From assembly GCA_018813025.1 (NCBI GenBank), contig JAHJCL010000005.1, forward strand, positions 1-51,238: DNA of 51,238 nt, given 5' to 3'. Each line of letters opens with the position of its first letter. The stretch's first letter is position 1. Under the pieces are notes generated by a model that worked only from the letters and a program-made list of their open reading frames with translations, was not told the origin of the DNA and did not search any database. Shown here one piece after another: positions 32,311 to 42,203 of this stretch. The DNA is from Patescibacteria group bacterium. GTDB lineage: Bacteria; Patescibacteriota; Minisyncoccia; Minisyncoccales; DG-74-3. The position numbers were made by a program, and so were the translations under genes.

Positions 32311-33756
32311 ATGTATAAGCCAACCATCGGATTAGAAATTCATATTGAGCTTAAAACTAAAACTAAAATGTTTTGTGATTGCTCAAACGACCCTGATGAA
32401 AAGAAGCCAAATGTTAATATTTGTCCTATTTGCATGGGTCATCCAGGTACTATGCCGGTCATTAATCGTGGAGCGGTTAATGAGGTTATTAAAACAGGAC
32501 TGGCTCTAAATTGCCAAATTTCTCCTTTATCTAAATTTGATAGAAAAAATTATTTTTATCCTGATTTACCTAAAGGATATCAAATTTCTCAATACGACAA
32601 GCCTTTTTGCACAAATGGTCATTTAAAGATTGGCGATAAAAAAATCGGTATTACTAGAATACATCTTGAAGAAGACACGGGAAGATTAATTCATCCTAAA
32701 GATTCCAATTATTCCTTAGTTGATTTCAATCGTGCCGGAATACCGCTTATGGAATTGGTAACCGAACCGGATATGCATTCAGCTCAAGAAGCCAGAACGT
32801 TTGCTGAAGAATTACAGTTAGTTTTAAGATATCTCAATGTTTCCGGGGTTGATATGGAAAAGGGACAGATGAGAATTGAAGTGAATATATCTTTATCTGA
32901 AAATCTTAATAAATTAGGCACTAAAGTTGAAATTAAAAATTTAAACTCTTTTCGAGCAGTTGAAAAATCAATTGAATATGAAATTGACCGCCAATCCAAG
33001 GCTTTAAAATCAGGTAAAAAACTTATTCAGGAAACAAGAGGATGGGATTCGGTTAAAGGAATAACTAAAAGCCAAAGAGAGAAAGAATCAGCTCACGATT
33101 ATAGATATTTTCCCGAACCGGATTTGCCCCCGATTCAGTTAGATTCTAAAGATATTAATATAATTAAAAATGGGCTTACTGAATTACCTCAACAAAAGAG
33201 AGAAAGATTCGCTAAAGAATATGAATTACCGGAAAAAGAAATAGAAATTTTTGTAGTCAATAAAGATTTAGGAGAATATTTCGAAAAGATTATCAGCGAA
33301 TTAGAACCGCGGCTTGAGCATAAAAAACTTGTTGAAATGATTAAATTATCATCTAATTATTTAATTAGTGATTTAACGGGTTTATTAAAAGGATTATCGG
33401 TGGAAGATAAAAAATTTCAAATTACAGCAGAAAACTTTGCCGAATTGATCACTTTAATCAATAAAGGATCTATATCAAGTAAAATTGCTAAAATAATATT
33501 GGCGGAAATGTTTAAGACTGGAGCTGATCCATCAAATATAATTAAAGAAAAAAGTTTGAGTCAGATAACGAATAAGAAAGAAATTGAAGCAATTATTCAA
33601 GAAGTTATTACCCACAATGGCAAGGCGGTTGAAGATTTTAAAAATGGTAAAGAAAATTCTTTGCAATTTTTAATCGGTCAAGTTATGGCTCGTGCTAAAG
33701 GTAGAGCCAACCCTGATAGCGTTAAAAGTTTGTTAAAAAAGACTCTTGCTGAATAA
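32311..33756 (+). CDS. gatB: Glu/Asp-tRNA amidotransferase subunit B
   Basis: tRNA-binding and kinase-like subunit of GatCAB. GLEIHIELKTKTKMFCDC, CPICMGHPGTMPV, RKNYFYPDLPKGYQISQ and DFNRAGIPLMELVTEPD are canonical, and the YqeY-like tail (AVEDFKNGKENSLQFLIGQVMARAKGRANP) is present. It has 481 residues. It follows tmk by 4 bp. Its 3' end overlaps the converging miaA by 24 bp. Confidence 0.96.
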   Translation: MYKPTIGLEIHIELKTKTKMFCDCSNDPDEKKPNVNICPICMGHPGTMPVINRGAVNEVIKTGLALNCQISPLSKFDRKNYFYPDLPKGYQISQYDKPFCTNGHLKIGDKKIGITRIHLEEDTGRLIHPKDSNYSLVDFNRAGIPLMELVTEPDMHSAQEARTFAEELQLVLRYLNVSGVDMEKGQMRIEVNISLSENLNKLGTKVEIKNLNSFRAVEKSIEYEIDRQSKALKSGKKLIQETRGWDSVKGITKSQREKESAHDYRYFPEPDLPPIQLDSKDINIIKNGLTELPQQKRERFAKEYELPEKEIEIFVVNKDLGEYFEKIISELEPRLEHKKLVEMIKLSSNYLISDLTGLLKGLSVEDKKFQITAENFAELITLINKGSISSKIAKIILAEMFKTGADPSNIIKEKSLSQITNKKEIEAIIQEVITHNGKAVEDFKNGKENSLQFLIGQVMARAKGRANPDSVKSLLKKTLAE

Positions 33757-34644
33757 AAACTCCTTAATTAATTTTTGAGCTTCTTTTTGGTTTTTAATCC
33801 AGTTAATTCTTTTGTCTCTTTTGAACCAAGTCATCTGGCGTTTACCATATTGTTCGCTTTCTTTTTGAATTTTTTCAATCATCTCTTTGTAATCTATTTT
33901 CTTTTGGAGATATTGAGCTATAAAACGATATTCCAATCCGAATTCCTCAAGGCGTTTCCAAGAAACTGCCTGTTTTCTTAATTTTTTTACTTCAGCAATC
34001 ATTCCTATTTTTAATCTTTTTTTTAGTCTTTTTTGGATTGCTAAACCTATTTCTTCGTTAGATTTTTTAATGCCAATGAAAATCAAGTCAAAATCAGGTT
34101 TTTTACTTGAAAGAGCGGTAATTGGTTTTCTGGTCTTTTTAACGATTTCCATAGCCCTAATTAAGCGTCTACGGTTGTTTGGATCAATATCTGTGGCTCT
34201 TCTTTGATCGACCTCTTTTAACTTATTGAATAGTTGTTTAGTAGTTAGTTTTTCCAGATTAGCTCTTAAGCTCCAGTCGGGTTTTATTTTCGGTAAAATT
34301 AAATTATCTGTAACAGTTTGTATATAAAAACCAGTTCCGCCGACAAGGAATGGAATTTTTTTTTGTTTAATAATTTTATTAATAGCTTTCTCCGCCAATA
34401 CTTTATATTGACCAACGCTGAATTTTCTTTTCGGATTAGCAACATTTAAAAGATAATGGGGGATACCTCGCATTTCTTTTTTGGTAATCTTGTTTGTTCC
34501 AATATCCATTCCTTTGTAAACTTGTCTGGAATCGGCACAAACAACAGATCCGTTGAATTTTTTAGCTAATGCAATCGATATAGCCGTCTTACCGGTAGCC
34601 GTTGGTCCAATAATAACAATTAATTTTGGCAGAGTTTTTTTCAT
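33733..34644 (-). CDS. miaA: tRNA dimethylallyltransferase
   Basis: Attaches dimethylallyl to A37 of tRNAs reading UNN codons. P-loop IIGPTATGKTAISIALAKKFNG, then CADSRQVYKGMDIGTNK and FLVGGTGFYIQTV. It has 303 residues. Last gene of the dnaE-thrS-miaB-miaA set; its start overlaps the miaB stop by 4 bp. It acts just before MiaB on the same nucleotide. It needs DMAPP, yet no isoprenoid gene is in the window. Confidence 0.95.
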   Translation of the reverse strand: MKKTLPKLIVIIGPTATGKTAISIALAKKFNGSVVCADSRQVYKGMDIGTNKITKKEMRGIPHYLLNVANPKRKFSVGQYKVLAEKAINKIIKQKKIPFLVGGTGFYIQTVTDNLILPKIKPDWSLRANLEKLTTKQLFNKLKEVDQRRATDIDPNNRRRLIRAMEIVKKTRKPITALSSKKPDFDLIFIGIKKSNEEIGLAIQKRLKKRLKIGMIAEVKKLRKQAVSWKRLEEFGLEYRFIAQYLQKKIDYKEMIEKIQKESEQYGKRQMTWFKRDKRINWIKNQKEAQKLIKEFLFSKSLF

Positions 34645-35936
34645 AACATCAAAATTCCTTTCAATCCGAAAGGAGTAATCTTAGAAATTTTAACTTTTAC
34701 AAATTGCCCAACGAGATTTTTTTTACCTTCAAATATTACTGTTTTATAAGTATCGGTTTTGCCAATAAGTAAGCCTTTTTTGGCTTCGTTTATTAATACT
34801 TCTGTCGTTTGGCCAATGTATTTTTTGTTATTTTCTAAAGCTGTTTCCTTGATGATTTTAGTAAGCGATTTATATCTTTTTTCTTTTTCTGATTTGGAAA
34901 GAGAGTTTTTTAATTTTAATCCAACTGTTTGAGGTCTGGGAGAATAAACAGCGAAATAAGCCATATCGTATTTTATTTCTTCGAGTAATTTTAATGTGTT
35001 TTTAAATTGTTTTTTAGTTTCATTAGCAAAACCAATAATAACATCAGTGGATAAAGAAATATCAGGAATGTTTTTTTTGATTTTTTTAACCAAATTTTTA
35101 TATTGAGTTACTGTGTAAGGCCTGTTCATTTTCTTCAATATCTGATTATCTCCTGATTGAATTGGAAGATTAAGATAGTGTTTATATTTTTTACAGGCGA
35201 CCATTGTTTTGATTAACTTATCAGAAAAATTTTTAGGGTGGGGAGAAGTAAAGCGTATCCAAAAATTTCCATCAATATCGTTAATCAGTTTAAGAAGCTT
35301 GGGAAAGTCCACTTTTCCTGATTTGTAATCATTTACATTTTGGCCCAATAGCCATACTTCTTTTCCTCCATTCTGAATAATTTTTTTGACTTCTTTAATA
35401 ATATCTTGATGAGGTCGGCAAATTAAAGGTCCTCGAGTGTGGGGAACAACGCAATAGGTGCAAAAATTATTACAACCGCTGGAAATAGTAATTAGGGCTG
35501 AATAATTACTTTGATTTTTAGGAATAGTGTTAAAATAGTCAGATTGGAATTTTTTATTAAAATTAGAATTTCTTTGGTCCGGATAATAGAAGAATCGTTT
35601 TTCTTTTAATAGGGCTGGCCAAGTTTTTAATGTTTTAATGGGTAAAACAAAATCGAAATATTTTTTAAGCTTCTTAAAATCATTTTTAAGAATACAGCCG
35701 GTTAAAATCGATTTTACTTTTTTTGTTTTTCCAGTATTTTCTTTATTAATTTTATTCATTAGGCCGTCAATCCGATCAACAGCAGATTGTCTTATAGAGC
35801 ACATATTTACAATTATTAAATCAGCCCCGTTGATTTGCGGGGCTGATTTGTAATTAATGCTTTCTAGTAATGAAGCAATTCTTTCACTATCCGATTGATT
35901 CATCTGACACCCATAGGTAATCAGAAAATATTTCAT
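34641..35936 (-). CDS. miaB: tRNA-2-methylthio-N6-dimethylallyladenosine synthase
   Basis: Radical-SAM methylthiotransferase completing ms2i6A37. The N-terminal cluster cysteines are in YGCQMNQSDSERI, NMCSIRQSAVDR and TGCI; the radical-SAM CxxxCxxC is in GCNNFCTYCVVPHTRGP; a TRAM-type RNA-binding tail closes the protein (TEVLINEAKKGLLIGKT). It has 431 residues. The 4-bp overlaps with thrS and miaA indicate one transcript. Confidence 0.95.
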   Translation of the reverse strand: MKYFLITYGCQMNQSDSERIASLLESINYKSAPQINGADLIIVNMCSIRQSAVDRIDGLMNKINKENTGKTKKVKSILTGCILKNDFKKLKKYFDFVLPIKTLKTWPALLKEKRFFYYPDQRNSNFNKKFQSDYFNTIPKNQSNYSALITISSGCNNFCTYCVVPHTRGPLICRPHQDIIKEVKKIIQNGGKEVWLLGQNVNDYKSGKVDFPKLLKLINDIDGNFWIRFTSPHPKNFSDKLIKTMVACKKYKHYLNLPIQSGDNQILKKMNRPYTVTQYKNLVKKIKKNIPDISLSTDVIIGFANETKKQFKNTLKLLEEIKYDMAYFAVYSPRPQTVGLKLKNSLSKSEKEKRYKSLTKIIKETALENNKKYIGQTTEVLINEAKKGLLIGKTDTYKTVIFEGKKNLVGQFVKVKISKITPFGLKGILML

Positions 35937-37708
35937 TTCTTTATTTTTTTATCTTTAATTTCTATTTTAATTTGTTCTATGAAATCTGATAGTCCTATTG
36001 CCCCCAAATCTCCTTTTCCTCTTTCTCTAATCCCAATAGTTTCATTTTTCATTTCTCTATCACCGACAATTAAAAGATAAGGGATTTTTTGCATCTCTCC
36101 CTCGCGAATCTTTTTTCCTACTGTTTCATTATCAATTCTGGCTGAGGCTCGAATATTTTCTGCTTCAAGTTCTTTAACCATACTTTGAGCGTATTTTTTA
36201 TGTCTTTCTCCTATTGGAATAACTTGAACTTGAACCGGAGAAAGCCAGAGAGGTAAAGCACCGGCAAAGTATTCTATTATAAGAGCTAAAAATCTTTCAT
36301 AAGAGCCGAGTATTGCCCTATGAACCATTACCGGATTTTGTTCTTTTCCTTCCTTATTTATATAAGTCAAGTTAAATCTTTTTGGGGTGGCAAAATCAAT
36401 TTGCACTGTTGGTATTTGTATTTCTCTACCCAAAGCATCTTTAAACATAAAGTCTAATTTAGGACCATAAAGAGCGGCTTCTCCTTCTTTTTTTTCAGCA
36501 TTTAATTTCATTTCGTCTGAAACTTCTTGCAATATTTTCTCACACAAATCCCAGTCTTTTTTCTCTCCGATGTATTTTTCGTGATGTTTATAATCACGTA
36601 CTGATAAAAAGACTTTATGTTTGCCCCAAAGATCAAAAGAAGTGTAAAACTTTTTTATTATATTTACCATTGCTTTTATCTCTGATTTTACTTGTTCCGG
36701 AGTACAAAAAGTATGTCCGTCTTCTACTGTTATTGCATAAACTCTATTTAGTCCTCCAACTTCTCCTGTTTTTTCCGCCCGGTACTGATTTGAAGATTCC
36801 ATATACCTTATGGGTAGTTCTTTATAAGAACGTATTTTAGAGGCATATATTTGAGTTTGGTGTGGACACTGTACTGGTCTTAAAACAAACTCATGTCCTC
36901 TAGGTGAAGTTACGCGAAAAAGTTCATCTGAGAATTTTTTAGCATGTCCTGATATCTCATATAAATCTATTTTTGTCAGGTGGGGGGTAGAAACTTTTTC
37001 AAATCCATATTCTCTACATATTGCTTCTACATTTTTTTGTAATTCTTCTTTAATGAAAGTTCCTTTAGGTGTAAACAAAGGAAGACCGGGTCCAACTAAT
37101 TCCGAAAAATAAAATAAATCTAAATCTTTTCCAAGTTTTCTATGGTCTCTTTTTTCCGCTTCCTCCTGAATTTTTAGGTAATCTTCCAATTCTTTTTTGG
37201 TTTCAAAAGCTAATCCATAGATTCTGGAAAGCATTGGATTTTTTTCATCACCTTTCCAATAAGCTCCGGCTATTTTTGTTAATTTAAACGCATCTTGAGG
37301 AATTTCTTCGGTTTTTTTAACATGAGGACCGAGACATAAATCTACAAAATTTCCGTGTTGATAAAGATTGATTTTGTTGTCTCGCAGTTCTTTGATCAAA
37401 TCTAATTTGTAGGGCTGATTTTTAAAAAGTTCCTTAGCTTCTGTTCTGGTGATAATTCTTTTATTAAAAGGAATATTTTGTTTAATTAATTCTCGCATTC
37501 TTTTTTCAATTTTAGACAAATCTTGAGGAGTAAAGGAGGTTCCTTTAGGGACTAAATCAAAATCATAATAAAAACCATTTTCAATTGCCGGACCCATACC
37601 TAACTTTACGCCAGGAAAAAATTCTTGGACAACAGTTGCCATTAAATGAGATAGAGAATGGCGAATATTTCCTATTTTATCTATCTTTTTCTTCTTGGTT
37701 TTTATCAT
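35933..37708 (-). CDS. thrS: Threonyl-tRNA synthetase without TGS domain
   Basis: Charges tRNA-Thr. The editing domain opens the protein (RHSLSHLMATVVQEFF, IENGFYYDFD, HGNFVDLCLGPHV), followed by the class II core with zinc ligands (VQCPHQTQIY, MVHRAILGSYERF) and the anticodon domain (PVQVQVIPIGERHKKYA). The N-terminal TGS domain of about 60 residues is missing; only a short lysine-rich lead remains (591 residues against 642 in E. coli). The start ATG at 37708 has no longer in-frame alternative. Confidence 0.95.
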   Translation of the reverse strand: MIKTKKKKIDKIGNIRHSLSHLMATVVQEFFPGVKLGMGPAIENGFYYDFDLVPKGTSFTPQDLSKIEKRMRELIKQNIPFNKRIITRTEAKELFKNQPYKLDLIKELRDNKINLYQHGNFVDLCLGPHVKKTEEIPQDAFKLTKIAGAYWKGDEKNPMLSRIYGLAFETKKELEDYLKIQEEAEKRDHRKLGKDLDLFYFSELVGPGLPLFTPKGTFIKEELQKNVEAICREYGFEKVSTPHLTKIDLYEISGHAKKFSDELFRVTSPRGHEFVLRPVQCPHQTQIYASKIRSYKELPIRYMESSNQYRAEKTGEVGGLNRVYAITVEDGHTFCTPEQVKSEIKAMVNIIKKFYTSFDLWGKHKVFLSVRDYKHHEKYIGEKKDWDLCEKILQEVSDEMKLNAEKKEGEAALYGPKLDFMFKDALGREIQIPTVQIDFATPKRFNLTYINKEGKEQNPVMVHRAILGSYERFLALIIEYFAGALPLWLSPVQVQVIPIGERHKKYAQSMVKELEAENIRASARIDNETVGKKIREGEMQKIPYLLIVGDREMKNETIGIRERGKGDLGAIGLSDFIEQIKIEIKDKKIKK

Positions 37709-37722
37709 ATACTTTGATTCTA

Positions 37723-40700
37723 TTATATTTCTTTAATCTCTTCAACGTAATCACAGATTATTTTTTTAACTCCGTCGCGGTTATCTAATTTACCTCGGAC
37801 AAAAACTATTTTGTTTTCCGCAAAAGCATCGGGATTTTTTTCCATAACTTTAGGAAAAACAACAACTTCTATTTTATCGGTTAAATCTTCAATTTTAGCG
37901 AAAAGCATCGGCTTACCATTTTTAGTGATAATTTTTTTAACATTTGAAACAAGGCCGCCAATACTAATTTGTCCATAATGATTATAATTTAACGACAAGT
38001 CCAATTCGGCAATTCTCGTCGTATGTTTTTCTAATACTTTTCTATAGCTTTCTAAAGGATGGCTAGTTACAAAAAGCCCTAATAATTCTTTTTCCCAATT
38101 TAATTTTTCTGATTTTTCAGCTGGTGGAGCTTGGTCTAAGACAATTTCAGAATTAAAATTTTTTCCTCCAAAAAGACTTTTTTGTCCAGAAAGAATATTT
38201 TTTTGTCTTTCCCGAGAGTATTCTAATATTCTGTCAAGATTATATAAAAGTTGATTTCTTTCAGAAAATCGGTCAAAGACTCCGGCTTTGGCAAAACTTT
38301 CCATTGATTTTCTGTTAATAACTTTACAATCTATTCTGTTAATAAAGTCGCTTATTGACTGATATGGACCATTAGTTTTTCTTTCAACAATAACTGCGTC
38401 AACAATATTTTCTCCAACATTTTTTATGGCCAATAAACCAAATCTTATCTTATTAATTCCGGGTATAACCGAGAAATTTCTAAAACTTTCATTAATATCC
38501 GGCGCTAAAACTTCAATATCCATTTTTTTACATTCGTCAATTAAAAAACCAATTCTTTCGGTATCAGCCTTTTCAGAAGTTAAGAGAGCCGACATAAACT
38601 CTACCGGGTAGTGAGCTTTTAAATAAGCTGTTTGATAGGCGATAGTAGCATAGCAAACCGAATGAGACTTATTAAAGCCGTAGTTGGCAAATGGTAAAAT
38701 CCAATCCCAAACCTTTAAGGCTACTTCTTTTTTTACATTATTATTAATTGCGCCATCAATAAATTTATCTCTTTGGGCCAATAATAGGCTTTCAATCTTT
38801 TTACCAACGGCTTTTCTCAAAACATCGGCGTCGGCTAAAGAGAATCCGGCTAATTTTTGAGCAATTTTCATAAGCTGTTCTTGAAACACCATAATTCCGT
38901 AGGTGCTTTTGAGGATTGGTTCTAAACTGGGGTGAATATATTCAATTTTTTTTCTTTTTTCTTTTCTTTGAATATAGTCGGGAATAAGAGACATCGGACC
39001 CGGACGATAAAGAGCAATCATAGCAACAATATCTTCAAAAACAGTGGGCTTTAATTGTTTTAAATATCTTTGCATACCTGAACTTTCTAATTGAAACACT
39101 CCAATTGTTTTTCCAGCTCTTAATAATTTATAAATTTCTTCATCGTTTGGGGGAAGATTTTCAATATCAATGTTTTTATTGTGAATGGCATAAATTCGAT
39201 TTAACGTATCTTCAATAATAGTTAGGTTTTTCAATCCCAAAATATCCATTTTTAAAAGTCCTAAATCTTCAATAGCGTGCATCTCGTATTGAGTAACAAT
39301 ATGGGAATCGTCTTGATTAGGATGTTGAATCGGAACAATACTATCTAACGGCTCGTTGGAAATAACTAAACCACAAGCATGAGTTGAAGCATGTCTTACC
39401 GTTCCTTCTAATTTTTTAGCAAAATCAATTAAAGTTTTAGCTTTTTCATCGTTATTGTAAATTTCTTTAAATTCATCAATTTTTTCTAAAGTTTTTTTAA
39501 GATTAAATCCGGTTGGAATCATTTTGGCAATTTTATCGCAAAATACATAATCATAACCCAAAGCCCGACCAACATCTCGAACAGCTGCTCTGGCCGCCAT
39601 TGTTCCGAAAGTTATAATTTGAGCGACTTTATCTTTACCATATTTCTGGGTGATATAAGTAATTAATTCATCCCTTCTTCTATCGGCAAAATCCATATCA
39701 ATATCAGGCATTGAGATTCTGGAGGGATTAAGAAATCTTTCAAAAATTAATCCATGTTCTATTGGGTCAACGTTTGTAATCCTCAAACAATAAGAAACAA
39801 CCGAACCACCGACACTGCCTCTCCCGGGTCCGACAACAATTCTATTTTCTTTGGCCCAATTAACATAATCTTGAACTATTAAGAAATAAGAAGCAAAACC
39901 CATATTTTTGATAACAGAAAGTTCATAGTTCAATCTTTCTAAAGCCTCTTTTTCGCGAGATTTTTGATATCTTTTTTTAAAGCCATCTAAACATAAATCT
40001 CTTAACTGGTCATCGGGAGTTTTATTATTGGGAACTTCAAAAAGAGGAAGACGAATTTCTCCTAATTTAAAATCAAAATTACATTGTTCCGCTATTTTCT
40101 GAGTGTTTTCAATTGCTTCCGGCGTATCTTTAAAATCATTAATCATTTGTTCAGACGATTTTATTGAAAAATCTTCTCCTTTCAAAGTAAGTCTTTCCGG
40201 GTCATTTAAATCACCGCCGGTATTAATCGTCATTAAAATATCTTGGGCATCAGCATCTTCTAACACTAAATAATGGCTGTCATTGGTAGCCACTAACGGA
40301 ATATCTAATTTTTTAGCAATTTCTATTATTTTTTGATTAACGATTGATTGATCTGGAATATTGGGATGACACTGGATTTCCAGATAAAAGTTACCTTTAC
40401 CGAAAATATTCTGATATTTTATGGCTAAATCTTCAGCTTCTTTGATTTTTTTAGTCAAAATTAATTTGGAAATTTTACCCTGCAAACAAGCCGAAGTAGC
40501 AATTAAACCTTCTGAATATTGAGCTAATAATTCATCATCAACCCTTGGTTTGTAATAGAATCCGTTTAAATTGGCTTCAGTTATTAGTTTTACTAAGTTT
40601 TTATAACCTTGTTCGTTCTTAATCAATAAAATTAAGTGATATCTTTTATCATCGATATTTGGTCTTTTCTGCGACATTTTTTCATAAGCTACATAAACCT

Positions 40701-40896
40701 CGCAACCGATTATCGGTTTGATTCCTCTTTTTTTTGCTTCTTTATAAAATTCAATTGCTCCATAAACATTACCGTGATCGGTTAAGGCAACTGAATCCAT
40801 ACCCAACTTTTTTACATGATCTAAAAAATCCCCGATTTTCGGCAATCCGTCTAAAAGAGAATAATGAGAGTGGCAATGGAGATGAGTAAATTTCAT
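37723..40896 (-). CDS. dnaE: DNA polymerase III alpha subunit
   Basis: Replicative polymerase. The PHP domain opens it (THLHCHSHYSLLDGLPK, ALTDHGNVYGAIEFY), the polymerase active site is PDIDMDFADRRRDELITYI, VGPGRGSVGGSVVSYCL precedes it, and the helix-hairpin-helix and OB-fold (QISIGGLVSNVKKIITKNGK) lie at the end. It has 1057 residues. First gene of the minus-strand operon; upstream TTGCAT and TATAGA are a plausible promoter. Confidence 0.96.
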   Translation of the reverse strand: MKFTHLHCHSHYSLLDGLPKIGDFLDHVKKLGMDSVALTDHGNVYGAIEFYKEAKKRGIKPIIGCEVYVAYEKMSQKRPNIDDKRYHLILLIKNEQGYKNLVKLITEANLNGFYYKPRVDDELLAQYSEGLIATSACLQGKISKLILTKKIKEAEDLAIKYQNIFGKGNFYLEIQCHPNIPDQSIVNQKIIEIAKKLDIPLVATNDSHYLVLEDADAQDILMTINTGGDLNDPERLTLKGEDFSIKSSEQMINDFKDTPEAIENTQKIAEQCNFDFKLGEIRLPLFEVPNNKTPDDQLRDLCLDGFKKRYQKSREKEALERLNYELSVIKNMGFASYFLIVQDYVNWAKENRIVVGPGRGSVGGSVVSYCLRITNVDPIEHGLIFERFLNPSRISMPDIDMDFADRRRDELITYITQKYGKDKVAQIITFGTMAARAAVRDVGRALGYDYVFCDKIAKMIPTGFNLKKTLEKIDEFKEIYNNDEKAKTLIDFAKKLEGTVRHASTHACGLVISNEPLDSIVPIQHPNQDDSHIVTQYEMHAIEDLGLLKMDILGLKNLTIIEDTLNRIYAIHNKNIDIENLPPNDEEIYKLLRAGKTIGVFQLESSGMQRYLKQLKPTVFEDIVAMIALYRPGPMSLIPDYIQRKEKRKKIEYIHPSLEPILKSTYGIMVFQEQLMKIAQKLAGFSLADADVLRKAVGKKIESLLLAQRDKFIDGAINNNVKKEVALKVWDWILPFANYGFNKSHSVCYATIAYQTAYLKAHYPVEFMSALLTSEKADTERIGFLIDECKKMDIEVLAPDINESFRNFSVIPGINKIRFGLLAIKNVGENIVDAVIVERKTNGPYQSISDFINRIDCKVINRKSMESFAKAGVFDRFSERNQLLYNLDRILEYSRERQKNILSGQKSLFGGKNFNSEIVLDQAPPAEKSEKLNWEKELLGLFVTSHPLESYRKVLEKHTTRIAELDLSLNYNHYGQISIGGLVSNVKKIITKNGKPMLFAKIEDLTDKIEVVVFPKVMEKNPDAFAENKIVFVRGKLDNRDGVKKIICDYVEEIKEI

Positions 40897-41013
40897 AACA
40901 ATTAATAGATTATTCTATACGTTTTTGCCCATTTATGCAAAAGGATATCCGTATAAAAATTGATAATTGGATTATTTTTAACTATTATTTTTCTGTTACG
41001 TAGTTGATGACTT

Positions 41014-41055
41014 GTTGATAACTTCATATTTTTAATATATAATGAAGTTATCAAC
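41014..41055. promoter_or_regulatory. Palindrome enclosing the promoter of the 41083 gene
   Basis: GTTGATAACTTCAT (41014-41027) and ATGAAGTTATCAAC (41042-41055) are a perfect 14-bp inverted repeat with a 14-bp centre. The left arm contains TTGATA (-35, 41015-41020) and the right arm overlaps TATAAT (-10, 41038-41043), 17 bp apart. A dimeric repressor bound here would block the promoter. A partial extra copy of the arm (GTTGATGACTT) precedes it. Confidence 0.75.
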
Positions 41056-41082
41056 TAAATTTAAGCTAATAATAAATTAATT

Positions 41083-42117
41083 ATGAATATCAAAAACATT
41101 ATTCTTAAAAAAATAACCAAACAGGGGAAGATTAGTATTTCTGACATTAAAAAAGAAACAGGATTTTCCAGCACTTATATAAATCGTTTTTTAAAAGAAT
41201 TAAAAGATGGCGGAAAGATTATTTTAATCGGAAAATCTAATCGCGCTCATTACGTATTGGCGGAAAGCAAAAATATAAACCCCTCAAAAGCGATTTTAAA
41301 TTCTCATTATATTTTAACGAATAAGAATCTCCAAGAAGATGAGATTTTTAATAAGATTAAGAAAGATACCGGGATTATTTTAGATTTGCCGAAAAATATA
41401 GTTTCCATTATTGAATATGCTTTTACCGAAATACTAAACAATGCCATAGATCATTCGAAATCGAAAAAAATCGATGTCGTTGCAGACAGAGGGGACGATT
41501 TTATTCGTTTTAATATTTCCGATAAGGGTATAGGAATTTTTAACAGCATTATAAAAAAATATAATTTAAAAAACGAATTAGAGGCAATACAAGAATTAAC
41601 AAAAGGAAAATTGACAACTGCTCCGGAGAGGCACACAGGAGAGGGGATTTTCTTTACCTCCCGCGCCGTTGATAAATTAATAATACAAAGTTCGAGCAAA
41701 AAGCTGATCTTCGATAATATGTTAAACGACATTTTTATTAAAGATGCGAAAAAATTAAAAGGAACGAGAGTAATATTCTATATTGGCGTAAAATCAAAGC
41801 ATAAATTGGAAAATATATTCAGAGAATATTCCGATGAAAATTTTAAATTTAACAAGACAAAAGTGATTGTTAAATTATATAAAATTGATACTAATTATAT
41901 ATCAAGGTCCCAAGCCAGAAGAATCTTAATGAGTTTGGAAAAGTTTAAGACAATTGTTTTGGATTTTTCTAAGGTTGATATGGTAGGTCAGGCGTTTGTC
42001 GATGAAGTTTTTAGAATATGGAAAAAGAATCACCTAAATACTAAGATTCAATATCAAAATGCCAATGAGAATATAATTTTTATGATTAAGAGAGTCGGAG
42101 CTGAAATACTTAGTTAA
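41083..42117 (+). CDS. HTH-HATPase-STAS-like regulator
   Basis: A 344-residue protein in three parts. Residues 1-60 are a winged-helix-like HTH (GKISISDIKKETGFSSTYINRFLKELKDGGKI). Residues about 95-215 are a GHKL ATPase fold (AFTEILNNAIDHSKSK, ISDKGIGIFN, HTGEGIFFTSRAVD). The end (ISRSQARRILMSLEKFKTIVLDFSKVDMVGQAFVDEVFR) matches STAS-like DUF4325. The N, G1 and G2 boxes suggest ATP binding; no histidine phosphoacceptor is seen. Such proteins resemble anti-sigma kinase plus anti-anti-sigma fused to a DNA-binding head. It stands alone behind a palindromic promoter, so autoregulation is a reasonable guess. Confidence 0.75.
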   Translation: MNIKNIILKKITKQGKISISDIKKETGFSSTYINRFLKELKDGGKIILIGKSNRAHYVLAESKNINPSKAILNSHYILTNKNLQEDEIFNKIKKDTGIILDLPKNIVSIIEYAFTEILNNAIDHSKSKKIDVVADRGDDFIRFNISDKGIGIFNSIIKKYNLKNELEAIQELTKGKLTTAPERHTGEGIFFTSRAVDKLIIQSSSKKLIFDNMLNDIFIKDAKKLKGTRVIFYIGVKSKHKLENIFREYSDENFKFNKTKVIVKLYKIDTNYISRSQARRILMSLEKFKTIVLDFSKVDMVGQAFVDEVFRIWKKNHLNTKIQYQNANENIIFMIKRVGAEILS

Positions 42118-42203
42118 GTGAGCCACTATTGATGACCACATTGACGACTGTCGTCAACGCCACAAAAGACCTGGTCTTACTGGACTTGGTCTAACAATAT
42201 TGT
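42118..42203. other. Intergenic stretch with inverted repeats
   Basis: Holds TTGACGA-CTG-TCGTCAA (42141-42157) and repeated GGTCT / AGACC words (AAGACCTGGTCTT, GGACTTGGTCT). No gene is visible. Base composition is richer in G and C than around it. It could belong to an RNA or be the scar of a lost element. Confidence 0.4.
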
